From a virus: a DNA stretch of 64,000 nucleotides. A program made the position numbers and the translations under genes. The notes under the pieces were generated by a model, which did no database searches, was not told where the DNA came from, and was given only the letters and a program-made list of their open reading frames with translations. Location: the IMG/VR virus record IMGVR_UViG_3300047480_000545, positions 124,001-188,000 of that record, one strand, 5' to 3'. Positions 1 to 6,762 of the stretch are shown piece by piece; position 1 is the stretch's first letter, and every line of letters starts with the position of its first letter.

Positions 1-56
1 TAAGACCTTAGCCTTCCAAGCTAATGACACGGGTTCGATTCCCGTCACCCGCTCCA
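1..56 (+). tRNA. tRNA-Gly(TCC), 5' part outside window
   Basis: The 3' part of a tRNA. The anticodon loop is CTTCCAA (anticodon TCC), the T-arm is CGGG-TTCGATT-CCCG, and the gene ends in an encoded CCA at 54-56. The first ~20 nt lie before the window. It reads GGA glycine codons and opens the tRNA cluster. Confidence 0.9.
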
Positions 57-149
57 ATATAGACAATGTTAGTAGCATTTAGATTGCGAAGTAACCTCTT
101 GTTATGGTTTTCGGTAGAGCCTAAACCGTGTTTGATGTGAGAGGATAAT

Positions 150-416
150 ATGAAAACACTATCAGAAAAAGAAGAGTTCTACATGAAATGCAGTGAGATA
201 CTAAACATTCCACATGAGTTTCATGAACCAGTAAGAAGAAGAACAAGATGGAACGCCAGATTCAATGGCAATGGTAGATTTCCAAACTTTGGATTAGTTC
301 AATGTTTTGGTTCATCGGTAAGAGTGATAAGTAAGAGTGGAACAAAAGTTTTCAAGACTTACGAAGAAACTTACGAATACTTGAAAAAAGTTGTTGACAA
401 AATTACCGATTCTTGA
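150..416 (+). CDS. Hypothetical protein, 88 aa
   Basis: Family not recognised. It is a small, basic, soluble protein with an arginine-rich stretch at residues 29-34 and a C-terminal region rich in Tyr, Glu and Lys. There are no membrane segments and no Cys/His metal motif. The ATG at 150 follows a good ribosome binding site (GAGAGGA). It lies alone between the partial tRNA-Gly and tRNA-Thr, a usual place for small accessory genes in T4-like tRNA clusters. Confidence 0.7.
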   Translation: MKTLSEKEEFYMKCSEILNIPHEFHEPVRRRTRWNARFNGNGRFPNFGLVQCFGSSVRVISKSGTKVFKTYEETYEYLKKVVDKITDS

Positions 417-423
417 TATAAAA

Positions 424-431
424 GATAAATA
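424..431 (+). promoter_or_regulatory. T4-type late promoter element GATAAATA
   Basis: GATAAATA matches the NATAAATA late element of T4-like phages. With the usual 5-nt gap, transcription would start near 437, 14 nt before tRNA-Thr, so the tRNAs are probably also transcribed late. Confidence 0.6.
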
Positions 432-450
432 AGTATGTGAAGTTCATTGT

Positions 451-526
<76 letters not shown>

Positions 527-539
527 TCAACTTCACAAT

Positions 540-624
540 GCGGGTATGGCGAAATTGGTAGACGCACCAGATTTAGGTTCTGGCACCGTAAGGTGTGGGG
601 GTTCAAGTCCCTCTACCCGCACCA
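540..624 (+). tRNA. tRNA-Leu(TAG)
   Basis: Class II tRNA of 85 nt. Acceptor GCGGGTA/TACCCGC, anticodon stem-loop CCAGA-TTTAGGT-TCTGG (anticodon TAG), a long variable arm (CACCGTAAGGTG), T-loop TTCAAGT and an encoded CCA. Confidence 0.95.
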
Positions 625-639
625 AAATATAGAGGAAAG

Positions 640-661
640 AGCGATTGAATATCGCTTTTTT
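640..661 (+). terminator. Intrinsic terminator after tRNA-Leu
   Basis: Stem AGCGAT (640-645) / ATCGCT (651-656) with a 5-nt loop, then a run of six T. It separates the tRNA-Leu transcript from the late promoter and HNH gene just after it. Confidence 0.7.
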
Positions 662-669
662 GATAAATA
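662..669 (+). promoter_or_regulatory. Late promoter GATAAATA, 5 nt before ATG
   Basis: GATAAATA then ATAGT then the ATG of the HNH gene at 675. At the T4 late spacing, transcription would start on the A of the ATG, giving a leaderless mRNA. The 13-mer GATAAATAATAGT recurs exactly at 2772, ahead of the second HNH gene. Confidence 0.65.
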
Positions 670-674
670 ATAGT

Positions 675-1151
675 ATGAACAACGGAAAATATCATACTGA
701 ACAATACAAGGCTTTACAAGAAGCTAAAAACGATAAACGCTTTGGTCCCATTATAGACCACATAAAAATATGTGAATGCTGTAACAACTCATATATTTGG
801 AATGGTAGAGAAAAGACAAAAGCATATAAAAATGCACGTTTTTGTTCTCGCAGTTGCGCGAACAATCGTAAAACTTGGTGGGTTGACAACGCGGTGAGTT
901 ACAGAACTATCGCATTCAATCACTGGAAGCAAGAATGTGCTATATGTGGATTTGATAAAATAGTGTCTATTCATCACATAGATGAAAATCACGAAAATAA
1001 CAATCCAACAAATCTAATACCATTGTGTCCAAATCATCATGAAATGGTTCACAGTAAATGGAAAAACGAGGTTATACCGACAATAGCAGAGTTGGTAAAA
1101 AATAAATGGGGAATTGGTGAAATCGGGATCACGCAAGATTTGCACTCTTGA
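675..1151 (+). CDS. HNH homing-type endonuclease
   Basis: 158-residue protein with a C-terminal HNH nuclease fold: CAIC (88-91), IHHIDENH (99-106) and LCPNHHEMVH (117-126), where the paired Cys bind zinc and the His/Asn residues form the catalytic beta-beta-alpha-metal site. An N-terminal CECC...CSRSC zinc finger probably binds DNA. The ATG at 675 was chosen because it sits exactly 5 nt after a late element; the longer TTG reading frame would start inside a terminator stem. The last 44 nt overlap tRNA-Ala. Freestanding HNH genes of this type usually behave as homing endonucleases in T4-like phages. Well supported as HNH; the homing role is inferred. Confidence 0.85.
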   Translation: MNNGKYHTEQYKALQEAKNDKRFGPIIDHIKICECCNNSYIWNGREKTKAYKNARFCSRSCANNRKTWWVDNAVSYRTIAFNHWKQECAICGFDKIVSIHHIDENHENNNPTNLIPLCPNHHEMVHSKWKNEVIPTIAELVKNKWGIGEIGITQDLHS

Positions 1152-1182
1152 ATCAGGGGTTCGAACCCCCTATTCTCCACCA
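1108..1182 (+). tRNA. tRNA-Ala(TGC)
   Basis: Acceptor GGGGAAT/ATTCTCC with a G3-T70 wobble, the classical alanine identity pair. D-stem GTGA/TCAC, anticodon stem-loop CAAGA-TTTGCAC-TCTTG (anticodon TGC), T-arm AGGGG-TTCGAAC-CCCCT, encoded CCA. Its 5' 44 nt also encode the C-terminus of the HNH gene. Confidence 0.93.
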
Positions 1183-1238
1183 ATATCAAAGTGTCCTTTA
1201 TGGACTTCGAATTTGTATATGCCAGTATGCAAATCTAT

Positions 1239-1313
1239 GCGGGTGTAGCTCAGTGGTAGAGCCTTTCGTTGCCAACGAAAATGTCGTGAGTTCGAATCTC
1301 ATCGCCCGCTCCA
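1239..1313 (+). tRNA. tRNA-Gly(GCC)
   Basis: Acceptor GCGGGTG/TCGCCCGC region, D-arm AGCTCAGTGGTAGAGC, anticodon stem-loop TTTCG-TTGCCAA-CGAAA (anticodon GCC), T-loop TTCGAAT, encoded CCA. It is the second glycine isoacceptor in the cluster. Confidence 0.95.
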
Positions 1314-1395
1314 AAATCCTAGCATATGATTTGAATATGCCATTCGGGTAACATACTTCCCGTTGAAAAAAACACAAAAGTCACTGGAATAATAA

Positions 1396-2094
1396 TTGCA
1401 TTATGATTTTATAGAAGTAGGAACATCAGACTTTGACACGTTGTGCGAAATAAGCAGCGATGAAATTTATGGAATATCCATAGAAGCAGTTGGTGAATAT
1501 GTAGACGTTCTTCCAAACAAAAAAAATGTCAAAAAAGTTCATGCGGCAATGGTCCCAAATGAACTCTTAAAAACAGAAAATAATGTAAAAATTTACTATG
1601 TCAAGTCAGAAGTTATAGAAAAAGAAAAGTTGCGTCTTTTTTTAAAAGGATGTAACAAAATTGGAAGCCCTCACGACTTTCATTATTTCTATACTGATGA
1701 TTTCCAAACACATTTAAACAATCAAACGAAAGCTAACAAAAAAAAGCTAATACCAGTATATGGTAGAAATCTTCTTAAAGAAGGATTGGTTACATGTGAG
1801 GATGTTAAATGCATATCATGGAAAGTATTGTTTGACACATATGACGTGACCTCTGTAGACTATGTAAAAATTGATGCAGAAGGCGCTGATTCAGAACTCA
1901 TTGTAGATTTGATGAAAGAATGTAATAAGCGAGGCGGTGTTTACCCAAAGTTTATTAGATTTGAGACAGGTTCGTCGGGAAATCAAACTCATAATTTAGA
2001 AGCATTGGAATTATTGAAAAATAACAATTATCACGTCATAAACAACCATATTGGTTTTAATTACGACACCATTGCGTTCTTGATAAATAACTAA
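1396..2094 (+). CDS. FkbM-family SAM-dependent methyltransferase
   Basis: 232 residues. DFIEVGTSDFDTL at the N-terminus is the SAM-binding glycine loop of FkbM methyltransferases, and DYVKIDAEGADSELI near residue 154 is their second signature. The family O-methylates sugars or small molecules. The only possible start upstream of the glycine loop is TTG at 1396, because an in-frame stop precedes it and no ATG lies before the motif; the ribosome site is weak, so a 5' truncation is possible. It sits inside the tRNA cluster, away from the main biosynthetic block, which has another FkbM member at 40063-40689. Substrate unknown. Confidence 0.8.
   Translation: MHYDFIEVGTSDFDTLCEISSDEIYGISIEAVGEYVDVLPNKKNVKKVHAAMVPNELLKTENNVKIYYVKSEVIEKEKLRLFLKGCNKIGSPHDFHYFYTDDFQTHLNNQTKANKKKLIPVYGRNLLKEGLVTCEDVKCISWKVLFDTYDVTSVDYVKIDAEGADSELIVDLMKECNKRGGVYPKFIRFETGSSGNQTHNLEALELLKNNNYHVINNHIGFNYDTIAFLINN
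2082..2089 (+). promoter_or_regulatory. Late promoter element before tRNA-Val
   Basis: GATAAATA within the last codons of the FkbM gene. The predicted transcription start near 2095 is only 4 nt before tRNA-Val. Confidence 0.55.
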
Positions 2095-2098
2095 TAGT

Positions 2099-2173
2099 GC
2101 GGGATTAGCTCAGTGGTAGAGCGCCTCGTTTACACCGAGGATGTCGGGAGTTCGACCCTCTCATCCCGCACCA
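2099..2173 (+). tRNA. tRNA-Val(TAC)
   Basis: Acceptor GCGGGAT/ATCCCGC, D-arm AGCTCAGTGGTAGAGC, anticodon stem-loop CCTCG-TTTACAC-CGAGG (anticodon TAC), T-loop TTCGACC, encoded CCA. Confidence 0.95.
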
Positions 2174-2196
2174 AAAATCTTCAAAAAGGAAATACG

Positions 2197-2400
2197 ATGA
2201 AAGAAGCACTTCTAAAGGCACTCAAAAGTCATGCCCAAGGTCATATTGACAAACACTTGGCGAACATTGAAGTCTATCTAAATAACCCAGTCGGCGTTGG
2301 TGAACATTCAGATATCATTGACACGATTGAAAAAGAAATCAAAATCGTTGCCGAATATGACGACATTCTTGAAATGATTTCTAAGTATCTTGATAAGTAA
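2197..2400 (+). CDS. Hypothetical protein, 67 aa
   Basis: Small acidic, largely helical protein beginning MKEALLKALKSHAQGH. It resembles short conserved proteins of T4-like marine phages but has no assigned function. ATG at 2197 follows a strong AAAAAGGA ribosome site; a longer reading frame would run through tRNA-Val and is not credible. It lies between tRNA-Val and tRNA-Glu. Confidence 0.75.
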   Translation: MKEALLKALKSHAQGHIDKHLANIEVYLNNPVGVGEHSDIIDTIEKEIKIVAEYDDILEMISKYLDK

Positions 2401-2417
2401 AGCATCGTAAATTTTTT

Positions 2418-2494
2418 GGCGCATTGGACTTCTTGGCGAAGGTCGCTGCCCTTTCAAGGCGGAGAAACGGGTTCGAAACCCGTATGCGCTACCA
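2418..2494 (+). tRNA. tRNA-Glu(TTC)
   Basis: Acceptor GGCGCAT/ATGCGCT (first pair G-T), anticodon stem-loop CTGCC-CTTTCAA-GGCGG (anticodon TTC), T-arm ACGGG-TTCGAAA-CCCGT, encoded CCA. Confidence 0.93.
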
Positions 2495-2713
2495 ACTATA
2501 TGTGACTGCCGCCTAACATTTTGGAGTTAGGAGTGGCAGTATCACTGGTATCAATCCTCGTTGATACTGATATAAATTAGAGGGTTATATGAATCGCTTC
2601 TATGCCCGTAAGTCGTGCTGCACTTCGAATGCAGATTACGCTGATGGCCTCTATAATATGCGTATAACATAATCGGGTTTTTGCATGTTTATACCCATCA
2701 GTCTTGTAACAAA

Positions 2714-2721
2714 GATAAATA
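2714..2721 (+). promoter_or_regulatory. Late promoter element GATAAATA
   Basis: First of two late elements upstream of the second HNH gene. The predicted start near 2727 does not coincide with an ORF. Confidence 0.4.
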
Positions 2722-2771
2722 AATATGCATTTTACCCTATTGGGTTTATCGCGTTGGTTTGTTACTACTTT

Positions 2772-2779
2772 GATAAATA
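2772..2779 (+). promoter_or_regulatory. Late promoter element before HNH gene 2
   Basis: GATAAATA in the same 13-mer (GATAAATAATAGT) that precedes the first HNH gene. Predicted start near 2785, about 58 nt before the HNH start codon, so this message has a normal leader with a hairpin (GTAGAT...ATCTAC). Confidence 0.55.
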
Positions 2780-2842
2780 ATAGTGTAGATCGCGGAATTG
2801 CCGTTCCCATCTACTCTAGAAATTCAAAGGGAGATTTCCAGT

Positions 2843-3322
2843 ATGAATATTTATATTTGTAGATATTGTTCCAGAAAAACAAGTAACATTGGTGCAAACG
2901 CAAGACACGAAAAACACTGCCAAGATAATCCAGATCGTGTCAAGGCAGTGAGAAGCCCAAATGCAGGGGTAAAAAAAGGCAATATCCCTTGGAACAAGGG
3001 AAAGAATATAGAACTAACTGACTATCAACAATCCATACGCCGATGCGACGAAGACGTATTTGTAGAAAAATCTACGTATGCAAGGCATAGACTGAAAAAA
3101 AGAATTATTGATCAAAAAATGATTCCTTATATGTGTGATTGTTGTGGCATTGGTCCACTATGGAATGGAAAGCCAATGCCACTTATCCTAGATCATATAA
3201 ATGGGATAAATAATGATAATAGGTTAGAAAATTTGAGGTTTGTGTGTAGTAATTGCGATAGTCAATTGCCTACCTATAAAGCCAAGAATAAGAATAACGG
3301 AAGTGTGGCAGAGTCTGGCTGA
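2843..3322 (+). CDS. HNH endonuclease with N-terminal zinc finger
   Basis: 159 residues. The N-terminal CRYC...HEKHC (6-26) is a zinc finger; KKGNIPWNKGK (about 59-69) is a segment common in phage HNH homing nucleases; a CDCCGIGPLWNGKP segment leads into the nuclease core LDHINGINNDN and FVCSNCDSQ (about 120-150). The ATG at 2843 follows AAAGGGAGA; the longer in-frame start has no such site. The final 24 nt overlap tRNA-Ser, so the gene again abuts a tRNA, as HNH gene 1 does. Probably a mobile homing-type nuclease. Confidence 0.88.
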   Translation: MNIYICRYCSRKTSNIGANARHEKHCQDNPDRVKAVRSPNAGVKKGNIPWNKGKNIELTDYQQSIRRCDEDVFVEKSTYARHRLKKRIIDQKMIPYMCDCCGIGPLWNGKPMPLILDHINGINNDNRLENLRFVCSNCDSQLPTYKAKNKNNGSVAESG

Positions 3323-3390
3323 TTGCATCCGCCTTGAAAGCGGACGAACGTGAGAGCGTTCCGTGGGTTCAAATCCTACCACTTCCGCCA
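3299..3390 (+). tRNA. tRNA-Ser(TGA)
   Basis: Class II tRNA of 92 nt. Acceptor GGAAGTG/CACTTCC, anticodon stem-loop TCCGC-CTTGAAA-GCGGA (anticodon TGA), a long variable arm, T-loop TTCAAAT and an encoded CCA. Its first 24 nt also code for the end of the HNH gene. Confidence 0.95.
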
Positions 3391-3397
3391 TTTATAA

Positions 3398-3424
3398 TGA
3401 GGTGAGATTTAGAATCTCACCTCA
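3398..3424 (+). terminator. Perfect 12-bp hairpin after tRNA-Ser
   Basis: TGAGGTGAGATT (3398-3409), a 3-nt loop, then AATCTCACCTCA (3413-3424). There is no T-run, so it is more likely a processing or transcript-stabilising hairpin at the end of the tRNA cluster than a classical terminator. Confidence 0.5.
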
Positions 3425-3449
3425 TCCGCCATAATCACAAAAGTGTAAT

Positions 3450-3728
3450 ATGTTACCATACAAACCAAAATTTCCCAAACAATCATATCAGCCAAAGTTC
3501 AAACCAAAAGAGTTGATATCCATCGCTCGTAAAATATGCAGCAATGAGTTTTACAAATCAACCATTGACCCTGTAGAGTTTGAATGGATTCCCAAAAAAG
3601 GCATCGTATATCTTCATATGCAGTTTGGCGGGGAAACAATTGATGCTCAATCAACTTGGACACTATCATTTCCTATTCGCCCGTTTGAAATCGGATACGA
3701 AGAATGGATCAAAGAAATAACCTCATAG
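3450..3728 (+). CDS. Hypothetical protein, 92 aa
   Basis: Family not recognised. The N-terminal ~25 residues are rich in Lys, Pro, Tyr and Phe (PYKPKFPKQSYQPKFKPK) and look disordered; the rest is a compact alpha/beta sequence with several Trp and no metal motif. It begins at the ATG at 3450 just after the tRNA cluster, without a strong ribosome site. Confidence 0.65.
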   Translation: MLPYKPKFPKQSYQPKFKPKELISIARKICSNEFYKSTIDPVEFEWIPKKGIVYLHMQFGGETIDAQSTWTLSFPIRPFEIGYEEWIKEITS

Positions 3729-3779
3729 TATATTTCTTCCTCTCATTATACTAAATATATAGTGAGTTGGAGACAAAAA

Positions 3780-3989
3780 ATGAGATTTCGTTACGTTGAT
3801 GTCCGAAAGCTAAATGTCGTTGGCGTATTTGAAAACGAACAAGGCAAAATGTTTTACTGGACAACTAAACAGATAAAAAAGAGAATAAAAAACTATAAGC
3901 AGATTGGTGACTGGGATGCAGTCGTAGAATGCCAAGAAGCATTGGAAGTAATTCAGGAACAGCCCTCTCCTTGGTGGAAGTTCTGGTAA
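3780..3989 (+). CDS. Hypothetical protein, 69 aa
   Basis: Small basic protein starting MRFRYVDVRKLN, with a helical Lys/Arg-rich middle and an unusual C-terminus ending PSPWWKFW. ATG at 3780 is preceded by TTGGAGA at good spacing, so the longer GTG frame from 3762 is rejected. A strong terminator follows at once. No recognised family. Confidence 0.7.
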   Translation: MRFRYVDVRKLNVVGVFENEQGKMFYWTTKQIKKRIKNYKQIGDWDAVVECQEALEVIQEQPSPWWKFW

Positions 3990-4012
3990 AAAGACCCTTC
4001 GGGGTCTTTTTT
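3989..4012 (+). terminator. Intrinsic terminator
   Basis: AAAGACCC-TTCG-GGGTCTTTTTT: GC stem, UUCG tetraloop and T-run. The next promoter's -35 begins 4 nt later. Confidence 0.92.
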
Positions 4013-4015
4013 CAT

Positions 4016-4044
4016 TTGACAACCATCCATCATTCAGTTATATT
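4016..4044 (+). promoter_or_regulatory. Sigma70-like (early) promoter
   Basis: TTGACA (4016-4021), 17-bp spacer, TATATT (4039-4044). A near-consensus host-type promoter for the gene at 4077. Confidence 0.88.
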
Positions 4045-4076
4045 GAACTCATAGCCACAAATAAGGGAACGCCATC

Positions 4077-4373
4077 ATGGTATTTGAAAAAATGTCAACC
4101 ACCTATGCATTGACTGTAACGATGCCACAGTTTGAAGCATTGCTTGACTACGAAAGTGCGTGGAATGATGCCTGTAATGCTAGTGATACGTTGTATACAA
4201 AGCTGGCAAACATGGGAGTGATATCGGACTACGATGGGCATTACTCTAACATAATCACGATTACTGTTGATAGCGATGATGACGATGACCAGTTCAAGCA
4301 AGAAATTGTTTCTGTCATTTCCAATCATCTTCAAGAAGCAGAAAAATGGAAAAATCTGCAAAATAACGATTGA
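4077..4373 (+). CDS. Hypothetical early protein, 98 aa
   Basis: Acidic soluble protein with a run of aspartates (SDDDDDQF near residue 66) and a helical C-terminus. No recognised family. ATG at 4077 follows AAGGGAA. It is the first gene behind a near-consensus sigma70 promoter, so it is probably expressed early, and its strong acidity fits the small host-takeover proteins common in T4-like early regions. That role is inferred only from position and composition. Confidence 0.75.
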   Translation: MVFEKMSTTYALTVTMPQFEALLDYESAWNDACNASDTLYTKLANMGVISDYDGHYSNIITITVDSDDDDDQFKQEIVSVISNHLQEAEKWKNLQNND

Positions 4374-4398
4374 CCTCACTCGCTGATTGTCGTATATT
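4370..4398 (+). promoter_or_regulatory. Sigma70-like (early) promoter
   Basis: TTGACC (4370-4375), 17-bp spacer, TATATT (4393-4398), overlapping the stop of the preceding gene and directing the gene at 4432. Confidence 0.85.
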
Positions 4399-4431
4399 AT
4401 CTTTGTAGGGACGACGAATCAGGAGCGAAGA

Positions 4432-4914
4432 ATGAAAGAGAAACTTGCAGCCGCCTTTGCCGAAGTCAACGCTCGTCTCCATGCCGCAGACCAAGAATGG
4501 GCGGCTCATAAACTTGACACCCTGAAAGAGTTTATTGAGAAATCCCGCGCCAACCACAAAGCTGGTGGCCCGTTTGATTCTGGCTTCGGTCGGTTTGATA
4601 GTGGCATGGCTGCTATCGCCCACTTTGGTTCCAAAGCAATGTGGAACCTTCTGGTTGGTCATGGTCGCGAAGGTGGTCTTGCCAATATGGCTAAAAACAC
4701 CAATGCTCTGATTGCAAAGCGTGACGCCAATATCATCGCCGCCCTGAATAAAAAAGGCATCACTGAAATCCCCGACTTTGAACTGGTTGAGTGCAGTGAT
4801 GGTGTTGAAGGCTACTTCAATGTTGCTGGTCACATCGTCACTATCAAAACTATCCTTGCTGGTGGATACAACATTCAACGGCTTCATAATCGCACTCTCG
4901 TCAAAGTGTCCTAA
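4432..4914 (+). CDS. Hypothetical early protein, 160 aa
   Basis: Family not recognised. The N-terminal half is helical and charged (MKEKLAAAFAEVNARLHAAD), the middle is Gly-rich (GGPFDSGFGRFDSGM), and the C-terminal ~60 residues look like a small beta fold. ATG at 4432 follows CAGGAGCG; upstream in-frame codons lie within the promoter. Base composition is clearly GC-richer than the neighbouring late genes, as in the other genes behind strong sigma70-like promoters. A terminator follows. Confidence 0.8.
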   Translation: MKEKLAAAFAEVNARLHAADQEWAAHKLDTLKEFIEKSRANHKAGGPFDSGFGRFDSGMAAIAHFGSKAMWNLLVGHGREGGLANMAKNTNALIAKRDANIIAALNKKGITEIPDFELVECSDGVEGYFNVAGHIVTIKTILAGGYNIQRLHNRTLVKVS

Positions 4915-4932
4915 AAAAATCTAAACCAAAAA

Positions 4933-4957
4933 CAACCTCGCTTCGGCGGGGTTTTTT
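4933..4957 (+). terminator. Intrinsic terminator
   Basis: Stem CCTCGC/GCGGGG (one G-T pair) around a TTCG loop, followed by seven T. Ends the early block before the late virion genes. Confidence 0.85.
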
Positions 4958-4971
4958 TATATGGACAGAAT

Positions 4972-4979
4972 GATAAATA
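4972..4979 (+). promoter_or_regulatory. Late promoter element GATAAATA
   Basis: Predicted transcription start at 4985, giving a 21-nt leader with ribosome site GGAAGGA before the ATG at 5006. This late promoter drives the virion block. Confidence 0.7.
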
Positions 4980-5005
4980 CTGTAATAGTTTATGGAAGGA
5001 CAGAA

Positions 5006-6169
5006 ATGAGATTTTCAGAAATAATCGCAGAAACGTATACCAGACGGTATGTTGCGGAAAACAAGCAACTTGGTCGTGCGTTCAACCACTTAGAAGATTT
5101 GGTATTCTTTTACGGAAGTAAAGGAACCATTGAAGCATTGGAACATTTGAAAGATGTTGCCACTGACGAAGGTTCAAAATCTATTCGTATGAAGTGGGAT
5201 GGTAATCCACAAGTGTATTGGGGACGTGAAACCAAAGGCGGTCCACTTATATTAGCTGGTCACAACGGCTGGTCACGTGGTGCAAAAACAGACAACCCAG
5301 AAGATTTGATCGACTTCATTGCAAACAAATCTGGTTCTCCTGCATCAGATGAGGAAAAGCAACAACGTGATGCTTTTGCAAAAAAGTTTGCAGGACTCTA
5401 TCCGTTGTTTGATGCTGCCACACCGAAAGACTTTGTTGGCTTTGTGTATGCAGATTCTCTATTTCTTGACCGCCCAGAACTCAAAGATGGAATCTATACG
5501 TTCTGTCCAAATCCAAAATCAAATACTTGTTACCATGTGAGACAAGATAGTGAACTTGGTCGCCGTATTTCTGCTGCGAATGTAATGGTTGTTGGACATG
5601 CATACTTCCCAGAGTTTGGTATGCCAGACCATTCACAAGAACCAATCTCTGATTTCTCCATGTTCAACGGCTCAACAAAACTAATCGTGTTGGGTCCAAT
5701 ATATAATACAAAACCAGTAAAAGTAGACACATCAGCAATCAGTGATGTTGAAAAATACGTTGCACAGAACTCTAAGCCTATTGATGCGTTCTTAGAAAGT
5801 GTCAAAGGCTTGAGCGATCTGAAAGATATTATCTATCGTTTTGTAAATCAAACCGCTGGTGCTAAAAAACTTGACCAACTCGGTGAACCATTATTCTTTG
5901 ATTGGTTGAAATCCAGCAAGGTATCGCCTTCTAAGCAAGAAAAAATCATACAACTGAATGATGCAAACAACAATGCGTTGGACAAAATATTCACATTGGT
6001 CAAGATGATTCAGAATATGAAGAATGAAGTGATTGACCAAGTAGAAGGCGAACAGGGCGAGATTTGGGATACAAATGGCGAAGGTCGTGTTCGCTATGGC
6101 GATGACAAAAAAGAGTTTGGCAACGTGAAGTTTGTTCCAAGACATCGTTGGACACCAGGAGCAAGATAA
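5006..6169 (+). CDS. Ligase-like nucleotidyltransferase (DUF6267-type), capsid-targeted?
   Basis: 387 residues. It resembles the phage family I know as DUF6267. MKWDGNPQVYWGR, about 75 residues in, looks like motif I (KxDG, the AMP-accepting lysine) of the ATP-dependent DNA/RNA ligase superfamily, and FVGFVYAD further on could be a downstream nucleotide-binding strand; this assignment is inferred. The N-terminus MRFSEIIAE resembles the T4 internal-protein capsid-targeting leader, cleaved by the gp21 protease after (L/I)xE. It is first in the late block, starts at ATG 5006 after GGAAGGA, and overlaps the next gene by 1 nt (TAATG). It may be packaged in the head. Confidence 0.75.
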   Translation: MRFSEIIAETYTRRYVAENKQLGRAFNHLEDLVFFYGSKGTIEALEHLKDVATDEGSKSIRMKWDGNPQVYWGRETKGGPLILAGHNGWSRGAKTDNPEDLIDFIANKSGSPASDEEKQQRDAFAKKFAGLYPLFDAATPKDFVGFVYADSLFLDRPELKDGIYTFCPNPKSNTCYHVRQDSELGRRISAANVMVVGHAYFPEFGMPDHSQEPISDFSMFNGSTKLIVLGPIYNTKPVKVDTSAISDVEKYVAQNSKPIDAFLESVKGLSDLKDIIYRFVNQTAGAKKLDQLGEPLFFDWLKSSKVSPSKQEKIIQLNDANNNALDKIFTLVKMIQNMKNEVIDQVEGEQGEIWDTNGEGRVRYGDDKKEFGNVKFVPRHRWTPGAR

Positions 6170-6759
6170 TGAGAATATTTCAACTATACGAAGCAAAAGA
6201 AAACACAGTCGGCATAATCTTTGGTCGTTTCAATCCAGCACATAAAGGACACCGTGCAGCATGGGAAATGGCAAGTAAGAACCCAGTATGGTATGTCGGA
6301 ACAAATGAATCAACCGTTGGGCCAAAAGACCCGTTGCCATTTGACGTGAAAGTCAAAGTGATGGAAGCCATTATGCCAGAAATCAAAGGTCATATTGTTG
6401 CCGAAACCTCTTGGCTAACATTGGCGTCAAAAGTGTATAAAGAACATGGCAATGTAACTCTCATGGTGTATACAGACGAAGATTGGGTTACAAAAACAAT
6501 ACAACAATACAATGGCGAGGAAGGTCGCCATGGTTACTATAACTTTCCAAACATCGTTCAAGTTGCAACTCCACGATTGAGTTCTGCTACCGCTCTACGA
6601 CAAGCAGTATTGGATGGGGATCGCAAAGCATTTGCAGATGCGGCTGGCGTTTCAGAAGACACAAGAATAGATGGTCGTTCATTCTTTGATTTGGTGGCAG
6701 ATTACTTGCTTCCATATGCAGATAAGATAAAAGCTGCCGCAGCGAAAAAAGGAAAATAA
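6169..6759 (+). CDS. Cytidylyltransferase-like nucleotidyltransferase
   Basis: 196 residues. GRFNPAHKGHRAAW (about 21-34) is the HxGH motif of the nucleotidylyltransferase superfamily (NadD/NadM/RfaE-like), and TPRLSSATALR near the C-terminus corresponds to the ISSTxIR motif. Such enzymes transfer AMP or CMP to a phosphorylated acceptor; the substrate is not evident (NMN or a sugar phosphate). The leader MRIFQLYEAKE resembles the leaders of the genes at 5006, 13671 and 13893, suggesting packaging and gp21-type cleavage after LYE. The start codon overlaps the preceding stop, so translation is coupled. Confidence 0.85.
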   Translation: MRIFQLYEAKENTVGIIFGRFNPAHKGHRAAWEMASKNPVWYVGTNESTVGPKDPLPFDVKVKVMEAIMPEIKGHIVAETSWLTLASKVYKEHGNVTLMVYTDEDWVTKTIQQYNGEEGRHGYYNFPNIVQVATPRLSSATALRQAVLDGDRKAFADAAGVSEDTRIDGRSFFDLVADYLLPYADKIKAAAAKKGK

Positions 6760-6762
6760 GAT

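Larger units (their letters stand above)
2495..2842 (+). other. 348-nt non-coding stretch with nested helices
   Basis: No convincing ORF. It contains a bulged hairpin (ACTGCC.CCTAAC 2505-2517 with GTTAGG...GGCAGT 2526-2540), a second hairpin (GTATCAA 2548-2554 / TTGATAC 2561-2567), then nested helices TAGAGG 2578-2583/CCTCTA 2648-2653, CGTAA 2607-2611/TTACG 2636-2640 and CTGCA 2618-2622/TGCAG 2630-2634 with a 7-nt loop. The last loop looks like an anticodon arm, but no T-arm or acceptor fits. Two late elements follow (2714 and 2772). It may be a small structured RNA or a decayed tRNA. Confidence 0.45.

Noticed and set aside
1148-1351. ORF across tRNA-Ala and tRNA-Gly
   Set aside because: It translates two tRNA genes and their spacer; not credible as a protein.
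2592-2660. Possible tRNA-Arg(TCG) around the hairpin at 2618-2634
   Set aside because: The anticodon-like arm is good, but no T-loop, acceptor stem or CCA fits on either strand.
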